Assembly: GCA_015680685.1 (NCBI GenBank)
Contig: MNCI01020641.1
Location: 45,446-109,445 of the forward strand
Reading direction: 5' to 3'
Length of the DNA: 64,000 nucleotides
From: Gnetum montanum
Lineage: Eukaryota; Streptophyta; Gnetopsida; Gnetales; Gnetaceae
Position 1 is the stretch's first letter; every line of letters starts with the position of its first letter. The notes below the pieces were generated by a model. That model worked only from the letters and a program-made list of their open reading frames with translations, was not told the origin of the DNA and did no database searches. Shown in pieces: positions 23,010-34,160 of this stretch. The position numbers were made by a program, and so were the translations under genes.

Positions 23010-23858
23010 TGATGAGTGGCGAGGTACCCCCACACTCAACCATACAAAACGAGCATAGCACACACGATCCGGTCGAACTCCGCAGACGGACTAGTTGTGG
23101 CACCTAGATCGTTAACCTTAGGTCGTAGTTCGTTGTCTTCCCACCTGGACTAGTATTTATATTTGTCACATATGGTTTAGTCCAGAGTGAGGTGTATGAT
23201 GTGTTCCTAATTCTAACGCTACTCCTGAAGGCAGTGGGAAATAATATTAACTAAGCTAAGCTAGGAGGAAAAGGGTAAGAAAGTCTAATCTAGCCTAAGT
23301 GCGATGAGCAACTAATTCCTTAATCAAGCATACATATCTTGGACCTCGTGCATGACTACCATTGGGATTACCAAGCGCAGATCCTAGGTACGCCATTGGG
23401 CTACCAAGTAGTCACACTTAAATGCTCGTAATCAAGTTGTACTCGTTCTACGTTCTAGGAGTTTAAGGGTGAGGAGAGAAAACAGTAAATAACATTAAAT
23501 AAATAAACAAATAAATAACAAAGTGAATGCTGCAATGATGAAGTAATCTTGATCTTTATTGCTGGTCATGTGCATGTCCAAGTACGCCACACTCGAATAA
23601 AGAATGCCGTACAATTACATTCACAACACTGCAGGCAAACACTGGAAAAATAATCTAACTCTGGAGGGATCAAACTGCTAGAGCTTCGCTACTTCTAACT
23701 CCTAATTAATTGATGAACAAGGGAGAGCCACTTATTATTTATAGACATTGCGGTGGACTACGATATCGCGTATGAGAGATCATAGGAAAGATGCGATATC
23801 GCGTACACGATATCGTGGGGGGATGCGATATCGCGATGCACGATATCGCGTCCCATCA
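23010..23858 (-). repeat. Element B 5' LTR (right)
   Basis: An 849-bp LTR. Its (minus) start is TGATGGGACGCG at 23858 and it ends CACTCATCA at 23010. U3 palindromes lie at 23759-23850 and a minus TATAAATA at about 23736. It is highly similar to 15149-16003. Confidence 0.93.
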
Positions 23859-23868
23859 CCAAGGTAAC

Positions 23869-24730
23869 TAATGAGTGGCTAGGTACCCCTACACTCAACC
23901 ATACGAACATGAGCGTTCATGCGTGATCCGGTCGAACTCTGTGGACAGGCTAGTTGTGGTACCTAGATAGTTACACGTTGATCGCAGTTCGCTGTCTTCC
24001 CACCTGGACTAGTATTGCTTTGTCACGTATGGTTTAGTCCAGAGTGAGGCATATGATGTGATCCTAAACTAATGCTACTCCTAGAGACAATGGAAGATAA
24101 TATTAATTAAACTAATGAGCAATAGGAAATGAGTCTAAGCTAGCCTAAGTGCGATAAGTATCCGTCCTTAATCATCTGTACACATCTTGGACCTCGTGCA
24201 CGACTACCATTGGGGTCACCAAGCATAGATCCTAGGTACACTGCTGGGTTACCAAGTAGTCACACTTAAATGCTCATGATTAATTCGTACTCATTCCGCA
24301 TTTAAGAACAAGAATAGCAAATGATGATAAATAAATATTAACTAAGAAAGAAATAAATATTAACTAAGAAAACAATAAATAATAATAACAATTAACAGTT
24401 AAACTAGACAATTAAAACTAAGTGAATGCTGCAATGATGAAGTAATCTTGATCTTTATTTTTGGTCATGTGCGCATCCAAGCACGTCACACTCGAATAAA
24501 GGTTCCGTAAAATTACAAGCATCACACTGCGGGCATGCACTGGGAAAATAATCTAACTCCTATGGAAACAAACTGAAAGAGTCTAGCTACAAATGACAAA
24601 AGGATGCCTAAATGAGGCAGAGGGCCCTCTTATTTATAGGTTGGGATAGGTGGCTACGTAAACGGGGCCGCGTCGACGCAGCTATGTATACGCTACCCCG
24701 TCGACGCATCGACTGAATGACACTTCATCA
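23869..24730 (-). repeat. Solo LTR C with perfect TSD (GTCGACG-type U3)
   Basis: An 862-bp LTR bounded by GTAAC at 23864-23868 and 24731-24735. Its U3 has GTCGACGCA repeats (24665-24715) in place of CGATATCG, with a minus TATAAATA at 24631-24638. It shares R/U5 with the other LTRs. Only its own 5-bp TSD separates it from element B's TSD. Confidence 0.92.
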
Positions 24731-24735
24731 GTAAC

Positions 24736-25370
24736 CCAAGGCAGTTCCACCAACCTCTAATGTATTATCCAAGTGGAACTCCACCACAACCAATTGAGCA
24801 ACATCAATAGTGGCAACACCCACAATCATGGGAAATGCCACCACCAAGGCAACAATATCCTTACTGGCAACTTGACCCATATGGATATTACTTGCAGCAT
24901 CCAATCTCTCCATGTGACTTTGTTGGTCACGTTACTCCCCAACATCCCTACCAAGCCTGCGAGTACTATAGGACTCCCTCTTCTAGGGGTGATATTCTAG
25001 AAGTATACCATCCTTCAAATTTGATCGCATCTCTCCCACCAATAGCTCCATTACCACCTTCTCCAACAATGCAAGGTGAACTCCCTGTTCAGCTATAGCA
25101 ACGCAATGCCACAAGGGCTATTAATTCTCAACCTACTATTGGTTCTGACAATCGTATGAAGAAAAGATCTTTCTTTAGAACCAATAGTCCAACCAAGTCT
25201 TTGCAACCCCAAGTGGTTGAGTCCTTGGACCTCTCAGTATCAAATAAAGTTTTAGAGCCCCCTTCGAACCTAACACCACATTCAACGCATATGGTCATGT
25301 TAACACATGTTGTTACTAATTGGATCAAAGCTGGTCACCTTCCAGAAAATTCTCTGATCCTGGGAGTTCC
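24736..25370 (+). pseudogene. Element D gag C-terminus and gag-protease linker
   Basis: Continuation of D's gag after the two insertions: a Pro/Gln/Tyr-rich tail (QFHQPLMYYPSGTPPQPIE) and then a linker (NRMKKRSFFRTNSPTKSLQP). It has an in-frame TAG at about 25097 and a frameshift near 25350, just before the protease. Confidence 0.78.
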
Positions 25371-25787
25371 CTAATATATCTAAAAATTGCTGGGAATGAG
25401 CCATGCAAAGCTCTTTTGGATTCAGGTTCTGGTGTCAACCTAATATCCCAAGAAATGTATAAGGCCTGGAACCTGCCTCCATTAAAAAAGAGTAATGTCT
25501 GTTTAGAGTTGGCTGATTAGTCCATCACTGTTCCCTTGGGATTAGTGGAGGACACTGTTACCACTATTTGTGGATGGTCGTATCTAGCTAACTTCCTGGT
25601 GATTCAAGTGAACAACAGTAAGGGGGACTTCCCAATCATAATGGGAAGGGCATCGCTAAGTACTATTGATGCATGCCTAGGAATCTATGATATTTCCCTA
25701 GAAATCTCTAAGGAAAATACTTTCGGAAAGATTGAGAAGAAGAAAGTTCCATGCATCGCATACAGCGACACAGGGTGTAATTGCGTG
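25370..25787 (+). pseudogene. Element D aspartic protease
   Basis: A retropepsin domain: the catalytic motif is ALLDSGSGVNLIS, followed by the flap/core region (VTTICGWSYLANFLVIQV, FPIIMGRASLSTIDA). The family's function is Gag-Pol cleavage. One in-frame TAG lies near 25518, and a TAG ends the frame at 25788. Confidence 0.82.
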
Positions 25788-27493
25788 TAGAGATCATGGG
25801 TTGTGCAAAGTTTAACATTTCTTGCATGCAATTAGTGTGCACAAATGATCAGCATACAAAGGTGCTTATATGTAGCAGCCACACGACAAGAAGACACCTA
25901 GTGGCTGATAGATGATCAAGAAAGTAGCTCACTTATATGCATGGAACTCACTGAGGGTTTGACTTGCACTTACATAGATAGCATAGACGCATTAGAGCAA
26001 GTCCACTGCCAACTTCCTAGTCCTCACTTAGAAAACATCAACTGGGGGAAGTTGGAAATTTTTAAGAAATTTAAACAAGAGCCCCTAGAGCTAAAACCAT
26101 TGCCAATCGGTATGGAATACATGTTCCTTAAGAATGGAAAATTGATAATCATCAACGCAAGACTTGCTCCGCAACAAAAAGAGAGTCTGCTAAAGGTAAT
26201 AAAAAAGTGGTTAAAAGCCTTCGCTTGGTCATATTCGGAATTAACTGGAATAAATCCTAGGATATGCTAGCATAGGATTTACACTGACTCCTCCATGAAG
26301 CCTCAAAAATAACCATAGAGATGATTGAACCCAAAGTTGAAGCAAGTAGTAAAAGAAGAAATCGAACAACTTCTAAAGGTTGGGTTCATATATTCCATTT
26401 TTAATAGTGAATGGGTTAGTGACTTAGTAATTGTGCCTAAAAGGGAGGCAAATGGAGGGTGTGCATAGACTTTAGGCTACTAAACATGGCAACATTCAAG
26501 GATCTCTTTTCGTTGCTGTTTGTTGACCAAGTCTTAGACACAATCGTAGGGCATTGCTATTATAGTTTTCTAGATGGATATAGTGGATACAACCAAATAC
26601 AAATAGCCCTAGAATACCAAGCCACAACTATGTTCACCAGTCCTTGGGAAACGTTTGCATACAAACAAATGCCGTTTGGCTTGTGCAATGCCCCTGCAAC
26701 ATTTTAATGCTTAGTTCTAAGCATATTTCAGCAGCAGATATGAAATGGTATGGAAGTCTTTATGGATGACTTCTCCACTTATGGAGCAAGTTTTGATCAA
26801 GCCTTGGACCGATTAGAGAAAGTGTTGAAAAGATGTGTAAAAACTAATTTAAGGCTCAATTGGCAAAAAAGCCATTTGATGGTCCAAGAAGGCATAGTAC
26901 TTGGGCATAACATCTCACATGCAGGGATATAGGTAGACCCTGAGAAAATCAAAGTCATCTAAGGAATTACCCATTAACTGGAAACTGTCAAAGACATTTG
27001 GTCATTCCTTGGACACACTGGCTACTATAGGAGATTCATAGAGAACTTTTCGAAGATTGCCAAACCATTGGTAGAGTTAACGAAAAAGGACGTACCCTTC
27101 AAGTGGACCAGGGAATGCGAACTAGCTTTCCAAACTCTGAAACTAGTAGAAACACCCAGTCTACAAGCTCCTGACTGGTCAAAACCATTCTATGTCATGA
27201 TTGACGCGTCCAACTATGCCTTAGGAGCTGTGCTTACATAGTTAGATGACTAGAAATGCCCTTATTACATCCACTATGCAAGTAAAAGTATAGTTGGTGC
27301 ACAACTTAACTACACTACTATAGAAAAAGAATTAATGGCTATAGTGTTTGTACTAAAAAAATTTAGACACTATGTATTGGGGTACAAAGTATTCATACAC
27401 ACAAATCATAGTGCAATTTGGTTCCTCATGAATAAGCCAATGGTAAGCCCCCATATTATACGATGACTGGTAATCCTATAAGAGTTCGATTTA
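25788..27493 (+). pseudogene. Element D reverse transcriptase and RNase H
   Basis: RT blocks are visible in order: GMEYMFLKNGKLIIINARLAP (connector), CIDFRLLNMATFKD, FLDGYSGYNQIQIA, MPFGLCNAPATF, the catalytic VFMDDFSTYG (YxDD-type) and LVQEGIVLGHNISHAG. RNase H follows (PFYVMIDASNYALGAVL; QLNYTTIEKELMAIVF). The wording of these blocks is typical of Athila/Tat. Numerous stops and at least two frameshifts make it inactive. Confidence 0.88.
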
Positions 27494-29000
27494 ATGATGA
27501 TCGATCGTAAAGGCATCGAGAATGTAGTTGCCAATCATTTATCTCCGTTGCGCTGGGATAGCAAAGAGGACAAATATCCAATTTCTGATCATTTCCCTGA
27601 TGAGTTCCTCTTTGCCAGTGTAGTGAATAACCAATCACCCATGGAGACAAACTGGTATAGTAGCATTCTTACCTATCTCCTTACCCAACAAACACCACAA
27701 GAGCTAGACCTTAAGAAGAAACAACAGTTTCTTCATAAAGCCAAGTACTTCATGGAGATCAATGGACAACTTTACAAAGTATGTCTCGATGGCTTGGTTC
27801 GATGGTGTGTCCCCAATAGAGATCAACTGAGAGTTCTCCAAGACACTCATGAGGGCCCTTGTGGGGGTCATTATGCTGGGAGAAGAATGACCATCAAGAT
27901 CCTTCTTATAGGGTATTATTGGCCTACCTTGTTTTGGGACACCCATCAATTCGTCCAATCTTGTGAGCACTGTCAATGTGATGGGGGAATGACTGCTAGA
28001 ATGGAGGATTCACAACAATGGATTCAACCGTTAGAACCCTTCGACATCTGGGGAATTGATTTCATGGGGTCCATTACACCAATGTCCAATGGAAAAGTTT
28101 ACATCATAGTTGCCTTAGACTACTTAAAAAATTGGGCTGAAGTAGCTACTGTTAAAGATTGCACATCATCTACAGCTGCACGATTTGTTCAACAACAAGT
28201 CGTCAACAGGTTTGGTGTGCCATGTGCACTTATCTTAGATAATGGTACACACTTCACATGTGCAACTTTTCGGAAGTTAATGCAATGCTTAGGGGTTGAG
28301 CATAAATTGACTACACCATACCACCCCCAAGAAAATGGTCAAGTCGAGGCCATCAACAGGGAGATTACTAAGATACTAACCAGAACCATTAGCAATTATA
28401 GGCGAGACTGGAGCACTAAACTAAATGATGCTCTTTGGGCATATCACTCCACTTAGAAACTCCCTATAGGCTACTCTCCCTATGAGTTAGTGTATGGAAA
28501 ACTTCCAATGCTCCTTATCCAAACTGAGCTCCATACACTAGCCATGGCATGTGATCTCAACCTTGATCTTGATCTAGCACAAAAACAAAGGTTGATAACT
28601 CTTAACTTGCTAGTTGAGAACCGACTAACTACCCTGTCATCTAATGAGTTACACAAGACATTTAATAAACAACGTCATGACCTAAAAATTAGGAAAGTTA
28701 AGTATTAGCTAGGAGATAAGGTTCTCTACTAGAACCCCACACGTGTCACAATGTACCAAATTTTAAACACTATGGGAAGGACCTTACATTATCTATGCAA
28801 CTTTTCCTTTACGATCCATGACCATATATAAACCTGAGAGCCCAGATAAGAGACTATTAGTCAACATGCTACAAACAAAACCTTTCCATGAGTTTAGGAT
28901 AGCTAGAACATATGCTACCTCTGTAGGTGGGCAAACTTGCTCATTATTTCGGATCTCCTCCTTTCAACTTAGTCATGGGGGAGATGGCCACCTCTGCTAA
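27494..29000 (+). pseudogene. Element D integrase
   Basis: The first 320 codons are open. An H2C2 zinc-binding region (HEGPCGGHYAG ... CEHCQ, about 27848-27976) precedes the catalytic triad: Asp in WGIDFMGSITP, Asp in LILDNGTHF, Glu in NGQVEAINREI. This is the best-preserved Athila-type integrase core in the window. Downstream, TAG codons after YHST, KVKY and KVLY break the C-terminal domain. It ends at TAA 28998-29000 beside a PPT-like string (28972-28987). Confidence 0.88.
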
Positions 29001-30900
29001 CCATTGAAGGTCCTCAGTTTTTTCTAAGTTTTTATTTTACACATTTTTGTTTTGCACATTTTTTTTGCATATTTCTTTAATCTTTCATATTTTTGTTTTA
29101 CACCATCATTCATATTTTTACCATTTCTTTGTGTGATTACTCTATTTTGTTCGTCACCTAATAAGTGTTCATGATGGTGGCATGAATAATACCATATTGA
29201 TTACTAATGTTTGGATTTTACTTTTGAAGTATGATGTTGATATTAAGGTATGGTTCTTTTGATTAAACATGCAATGAGTCCACGTTGTTCATACATCCAT
29301 AAAATCCTATGGTCTCCCTTGGCTTGGAACTGTATGGTTCCTTTTTCTAATAAAATTGTTAATGAATTAGTGACTGGGTATTTCTCAAACTAAGGAAGGA
29401 CTTAAAGGATGAAAAGGGTGTGACTTCAAGGGGATTCGATGCATTTGTGCTGGCTATTCTCTTGAGTGCTTGGATGCTTTTTCCTTGGGTTTTCTGCCAT
29501 TCTGACCATTCATCAAATCTTCAAAAGTTGAGTACATAAAAATAAGTATTTACATGGTGTGGTTCTCATGCGAAAAACACAAAAAAAAGAGTGGAATTCA
29601 AAGCACACTCCTTAGACACAATAATGAACTTGGGCTACATGCACTAGTTATGGCACTGGAAGGACATGTTACCCATGCCTGAAGGTTCCCTCTAACTAAG
29701 GCCCTTCTCACTTCCTGATTCTCCATCTTGCTCTCCTCAGAATGGTGGTGAATTTTTGTAGAGGCATTCTTGTTGCTTCAAGAGGATAGGTTGGTCAAAT
29801 GTGTTGATGTGAGGTCACTGAATGTGGTTTGTTGAGCCTAGATTTGGAATGAGTTCTACTTGGTCACATTAACCATAGAACACACAAGGGACTTTACACA
29901 AACTTGTTCTTGGGTTTCCATTCCATTCTCTCCTCTCCATCTTTCTTTTCCATTTTTCACCTCATTGCCGATTTTATCATTAGTTTGTATCTTGGTTGAT
30001 GCATTATTTTTCCTTGGTAATTTCTTGTGGGTAAGTCTTTAACTCTTGCTTCCAAATGACATTCCTAGAGCCTACGGACTCTTTGGTTTGTGGGTCTGTC
30101 AGAGCATCAATGGCATGAGCCTACTTTGGGGAGGACCCACTGACATTCCTTTTTGGTGCATTTGTTAACTTCTTTCCCTTAAATATTTCCTACAACCAAC
30201 AATTTTTTATTTTATCCCCATCTATGACATCCATTTTATTGGCATTATCGTTGTTACTTTTTCTCCATCTTTCTTATTCCTTCTTTTTTTCCATCCTATC
30301 GCTACTAAAGATTCACTCTTAGTCATGGGGATCCTGGCACAAATTTTTCAATTTTTCCTAACCCCTACACCTTAGGTAGTCACTAGTGTTAAATCTCTAG
30401 AATCAGTATCTTCCATAACCACAGCTCAGCCACTACACTTTACATCAAGGCAAGGTATCAACTACATTGTGATTTATCTACCCTTGCTCATTTGTGACTA
30501 TGTTGTGTGTGTAGATGGTGATCATACAACAATGGACTGGGCCTGGAGGAAACACTCAGGATGGACTGGAATTGGAACGTTTACAAAAGGAGAAAGATTG
30601 GTGGCGTGGCTATGGACGAACAACGGCAGGCACAATCTTGGCATCGGCAGCAACACGTCTTATTCTTTTCTCTCTTTCCTTCTCTTCTAGCTATCAAATA
30701 AGGCTGGATGTCATTTATGTACAGTGTTCACCTTTGTGGTCATGAACACTAATGCTATCATGTATTGTATTGTTGATCCATTCACCAGGCACGTTGAGTT
30801 TGTCACCCCGTTCCACCGTCAATGATCATTCAATCAATAATCCCATACCTTTACAATATTTTGTAAGGAACTTGAGGACGAATTTTCATTCAGTCATGGG
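29001..30900 (+). other. Element D 3' non-coding region and PPT remnant
   Basis: About 1.9 kb without coding signal, aligned with the equivalent regions of A and E. It carries the ACCCATGCCTGAAGGT block (29654-29686) and TTTGGGGAGGA (30125-30135). It ends in CAGTCATGGG at 30891-30900, a PPT whose last bases were deleted together with the first bases of the LTR. Confidence 0.8.
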
Positions 30901-31700
30901 TCTGTGATATCGCGTCTACGATATCAGATCAACCATGTGATGTCGAATACCTGATATCGCGGCCTGCCTTCTTGCCTATAAATAAGAGGCGGTGCCCTTG
31001 GTTTCCACATTAGAAGTTAGTCCCTTAGCCAATCTTTTGTCATTTTTCCCTTCAGAGTTAGAATTAGTTCTACGTGCCCGCAGTAGGAGTCATAGAGTAA
31101 ACGGATCTTTATTTGAGCATTGTGTACCTGAGCACACCTTGTGTACGGTAATAAAGATGAACTTTATGATAAACCTTGCAACATACAGAATAGATTAATT
31201 AGCAATTAATTATTATTTAATGCTTTTCTAGTTGATTAATAATTTCTCTCACCCTACAACTCTCTTAGTTAAATACACTCATTATGACCGCTTCGAGCAT
31301 GCATGTGGCGCTTGGTAACCTAGTAACGATTAGCGTTTGGTAATCCCAGCAATGTTGCATTGGTTCAGGATGTGTACGGCAAGTGGGAATGGATACTGGT
31401 GTTAGGAGTACTTAGAACTTAGTTAATGAGTAGTTAAATTAGATTAGTTACTTAGTTATCTCCCTCCCCCTCCTTACTAGCGTAGGATATAAAACACATA
31501 AAAGCCATAAAAATCATATGCCTCAAGCTTACTTAACCATACAACCATGACATACAAGTAAGTTTGGGAAGATAATGATTAACCAACCCATTATTGTTCC
31601 ACAAAGGTGCATAGGCACTTAGTCCTTGGAATTCGACCGGATCGTGTGTAAAATGCTCGTATTCGTATGGTTGAGTGTAGGGGTACCTCACCGCTTATCA
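30901..31700 (+). repeat. Element D 3' LTR (5' end deleted)
   Basis: 800 bp. It lacks the first ~22 bp relative to 12317-13123, the deletion running from the PPT into U3. It ends CTTATCA, followed by the TSD ACTAT. Confidence 0.9.
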
Positions 31701-31705
31701 ACTAT

Positions 31706-31752
31706 AATTGAACATGTGATGTAAGTTTTCTATGTCCAAACTCTTACCACTA
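31706..31752 (-). repeat. tRNA-like (SINE-like) head at element D insertion site
   Basis: On the minus strand this reads GATTAGTTTAGTGGTAAGAG (box A-like) and then TGTTCAATT (box B-like). D inserted at its edge, so it predates D. Confidence 0.4.
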
Positions 31753-31884
31753 AACTAATCTAAAGAGAGGCCTAAATAGTTAGGCAACTAAGTATTCTTA
31801 TTTGTTTAGAGATTGTAAAATGAATGTGAATGAAGAGTTATTACAAAAGGTTCAAGGATGGAGTGTAGCATAGTGTTAGTGATA

Positions 31885-31960
31885 GGTAGCTCAAGTTGTT
31901 AGTTCTTTGTCTTGTTAAGAAAGAGGTTGCTAGTTTAAGGCACACTTGAGACATTGTTAT
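31885..31960 (+). repeat. tRNA-derived SINE-like head
   Basis: AGGTAGCTCAAGTTGTTAG (box A-like) and GGTTGCTAGTTTAAGGCAC (box B-like) are spaced as in tRNA-derived plant SINEs. It is a different subfamily from 6820-6910. Confidence 0.5.
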
Positions 31961-32753
31961 ATTCATATATAACTCTTTTAATGTATCATATTTGATATAT
32001 ACCTTCAAGCGTACCTATAATCAAATTATTTTGGGTTTTGACACATCCTAGAATGTAGCTTAGTACTTTGCAACTTTAGCTTTGTTTTATGCACTTCATC
32101 ATTAGTCATATACTATTGGTGTCATTGGGGACATCTATAGATAAAGCTTCGAATATTATGTTCTTACCATTCTATATTGGATCCTCATATTTTTCCATTA
32201 ATTACACATATGTTGCTAGAAAATAAGAAAGATTTTAAATTGGACATCATAACACCAAAACATTTGCAAAACAAACAAAGAGAAAAATATGCTTACACAC
32301 TTGCTGGACTCTTACAAAGATGAAAAATTTTATTTTTCAACTAGAAAAATGCAAACATATATATACTATTGATAGCCTTGTATCACAATTAAAGACATTT
32401 TACTTTGAGATAATGCACACTGCTCTTTTCAATGTGGTGTAGTTCCATTCCTCTAATGTTTTCCTATATTTACATTTATATTATTAGGAGGTCAATTTAA
32501 CGTATTTTGTTGGGATAATAACTTTAATGAGGCTGTAGCTTGTACTTGGTTGTAGTCTCAAGTTGTGAGTGATTTATGACTCATAGTGAACCAAAAGTTA
32601 ATTTTTGAAAAAAATTGTACTTGAATAGGAAATTAAAACATTAGAGCGACTCGCAAGAGATCATAGTCTGGTCAAAACTATTGCTAAAGGCTACTGCTTA
32701 TAGCCATTCACACTAATAGAGAGGTTTGCTCTTGGGTTTTTACTTTTAGGTGA

Positions 32754-33080
32754 TGATGAAGCATGTTTTTTTTCATTAGCTTTGACGTTGGAGCCTCGAC
32801 GTCAGGGTCATTATGCAATGTCTAGTATTTGACGTTGGATCCAAGAAGCGATGTCAAGTATCTAATGTCATGGAGTATACGCTAGCCTATAAATATAGTG
32901 CTTAGGCTTACTATTTCCTTATAGTTTTTCAGTCAAAGTAGCAAAGCTCTTACAATTTGTTTTCTCCAAAGTTAGAATATTTTCTAAGTGCCTGCAGCAG
33001 GAGTCTAAGTGTGTACAGATCTTTGTTCAAACACTGATGTACCTTAGCGTAGCAGTGTTACAAGAATAAAATGAACTTGC
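32754..33080 (+). repeat. Element E 5' LTR, truncated
   Basis: The U3 and part of R remain, aligned with 51589-51920. The rest of the LTR, the PBS and most of gag are deleted. The U3 has TTGACGTTGGA/CGACGTCAGG repeats, a third type of promoter motif, and a TATAAATA box at about 32890. Confidence 0.82.
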
Positions 33081-34160
33081 TAGCAATAGCAATATTATCC
33101 TAGCATAACTCCATCACAACCATATTAGTATCAACAGTGGCAACAACCACAATCATGGGTGTCAACACCACCAAGGTAATAATACCCTTACCCCTGTTTA
33201 GTAACCGCTGTCTCCACATGACTTCTCAAGTCATGTTTTTCCTTTCTAATCTCATTGCTACTCTTCTAATTATTATCAAACTCATTCTCCACATGAAAGA
33301 AGGGATGCCACTTTTCTCCTTATCTCCCTCCTGTCCCTACACATGTTCCTCCTCTAGTCACACAACTACCACTTGCTCCACCTATGTAGGGTGAACTACC
33401 AGCTCAACTGCAACAACACAATGTTACTAGGGTTGTTTATCTACAACCGATTCATCAACGAAGTGGGTCAAAAAATTGATTAAAGAAAAGACCTTTCTTC
33501 TAACCCTGCAGTCTACCTAAGCCCTCACCTACACCTACAGTTGATAGTTCATCCATCCTCCTTTGTATCAAATTCTTTTGAGTCCCCTTCAAATCAAAAT
33601 CTACATAGGATCCATACTATAATGATTACTCACACTATATTTGATTGGATCCATGTTGGAAACCTTCCTAGGAAATTAGCCAATCCTGGAGGTCTTCTCA
33701 TTTATTTGAAAATTACTGAGAATGAACCATGCAAGGATCTTCTCAACTTAGGTTTTGGTGTTAATTTAATTTTTCATGAGATGTACACTACATGGAACCT
33801 GCATTGTCTCAAGAAGAGCAATATCAGAGTAGAATTGGTAGGCCAGTCCATCACTATTCCATTGGGACTAGTGGAAGACATTGTGACCACTGTCTATGGG
33901 TGGTATTATCCTACTGATTTCCTAGTGATCAAGGTGGAGAACTACAAAGGGGATTTTATAATCATCATGGAAAGGACATGGCTCAGCACCGTTGATGCAA
34001 GAATGGACATCAAAGATATTTCCTTGGAAATTTTCAAAGAAAATGCATTTGGAAAGATCAAGAAGAAGCAGGTTTCATGCATTGTGTACAATGATATAGG
34101 GTGCAATTATGTGCAAAAACTCTGGGTTGTGAAAGTAGCATCTATCTTTGCATGTAAGTA
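33081..34160 (+). pseudogene. Element E gag tail and protease
   Basis: A remnant gag C-terminus (aligned with 24755-25100) is followed by a 206-codon open stretch covering the protease. The catalytic DSG of D's protease reads LLNLGFGVNLI here, so the catalytic Asp and Ser are lost. Confidence 0.78.

Larger units (their letters stand above)
15149..23858 (-). mobile_element. Element B: non-autonomous LTR retrotransposon (gag + ORF2, no pol)
   Basis: An 8.7-kb element with LTRs of 855 and 849 bp, inserted in D's gag. The TSDs are CTAAG (15144-15148) and CCAAG (23859-23863); the one mismatch is C-to-T. On the minus strand the order is 5' LTR, PBS, gag, a 3'-UTR-like conserved region, an internal promoter-like array, ORF2, PPT, 3' LTR. 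No protease, reverse transcriptase, RNase H or integrase is present anywhere between the LTRs. Element G has the same layout, so pol loss is a family trait, not private decay. Enzymes would have to come from D-like elements sharing the PBS and Gag core. Confidence 0.9.
12317..31700 (+). mobile_element. Element D: full-span Athila/Tat-type Ty3/gypsy retrotransposon
   Basis: Bounded by ACTAT at 12312-12316 and 31701-31705. The order is 5' LTR, tRNA-Asp PBS, gag, protease, RT/RNase H, integrase, 3' non-coding region, PPT remnant, 3' LTR. Its gag is interrupted by element B (15149-23858) and LTR C (23869-24730); without them D is about 9.8 kb. The zinc knuckle of the form CX2CX3HX4C, the PBS and the RT motifs fit the Athila/Tat branch. 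The two LTRs differ by roughly 6-8 percent by eye, so D is old. Every coding part has stops or frameshifts. Confidence 0.93.
31701..32753. other. Pre-insertion DNA between elements D and E
   Basis: No coding signal. It includes the SINE-like heads at 31706-31752 and 31885-31960. The stretch from about 32510 (TGTTGGGATAATAAC) has a dispersed-repeat character resembling parts of 8150-8470. It ends in GGTGA, the left TSD of element E, and continues in sequence at 52477. Confidence 0.5.
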
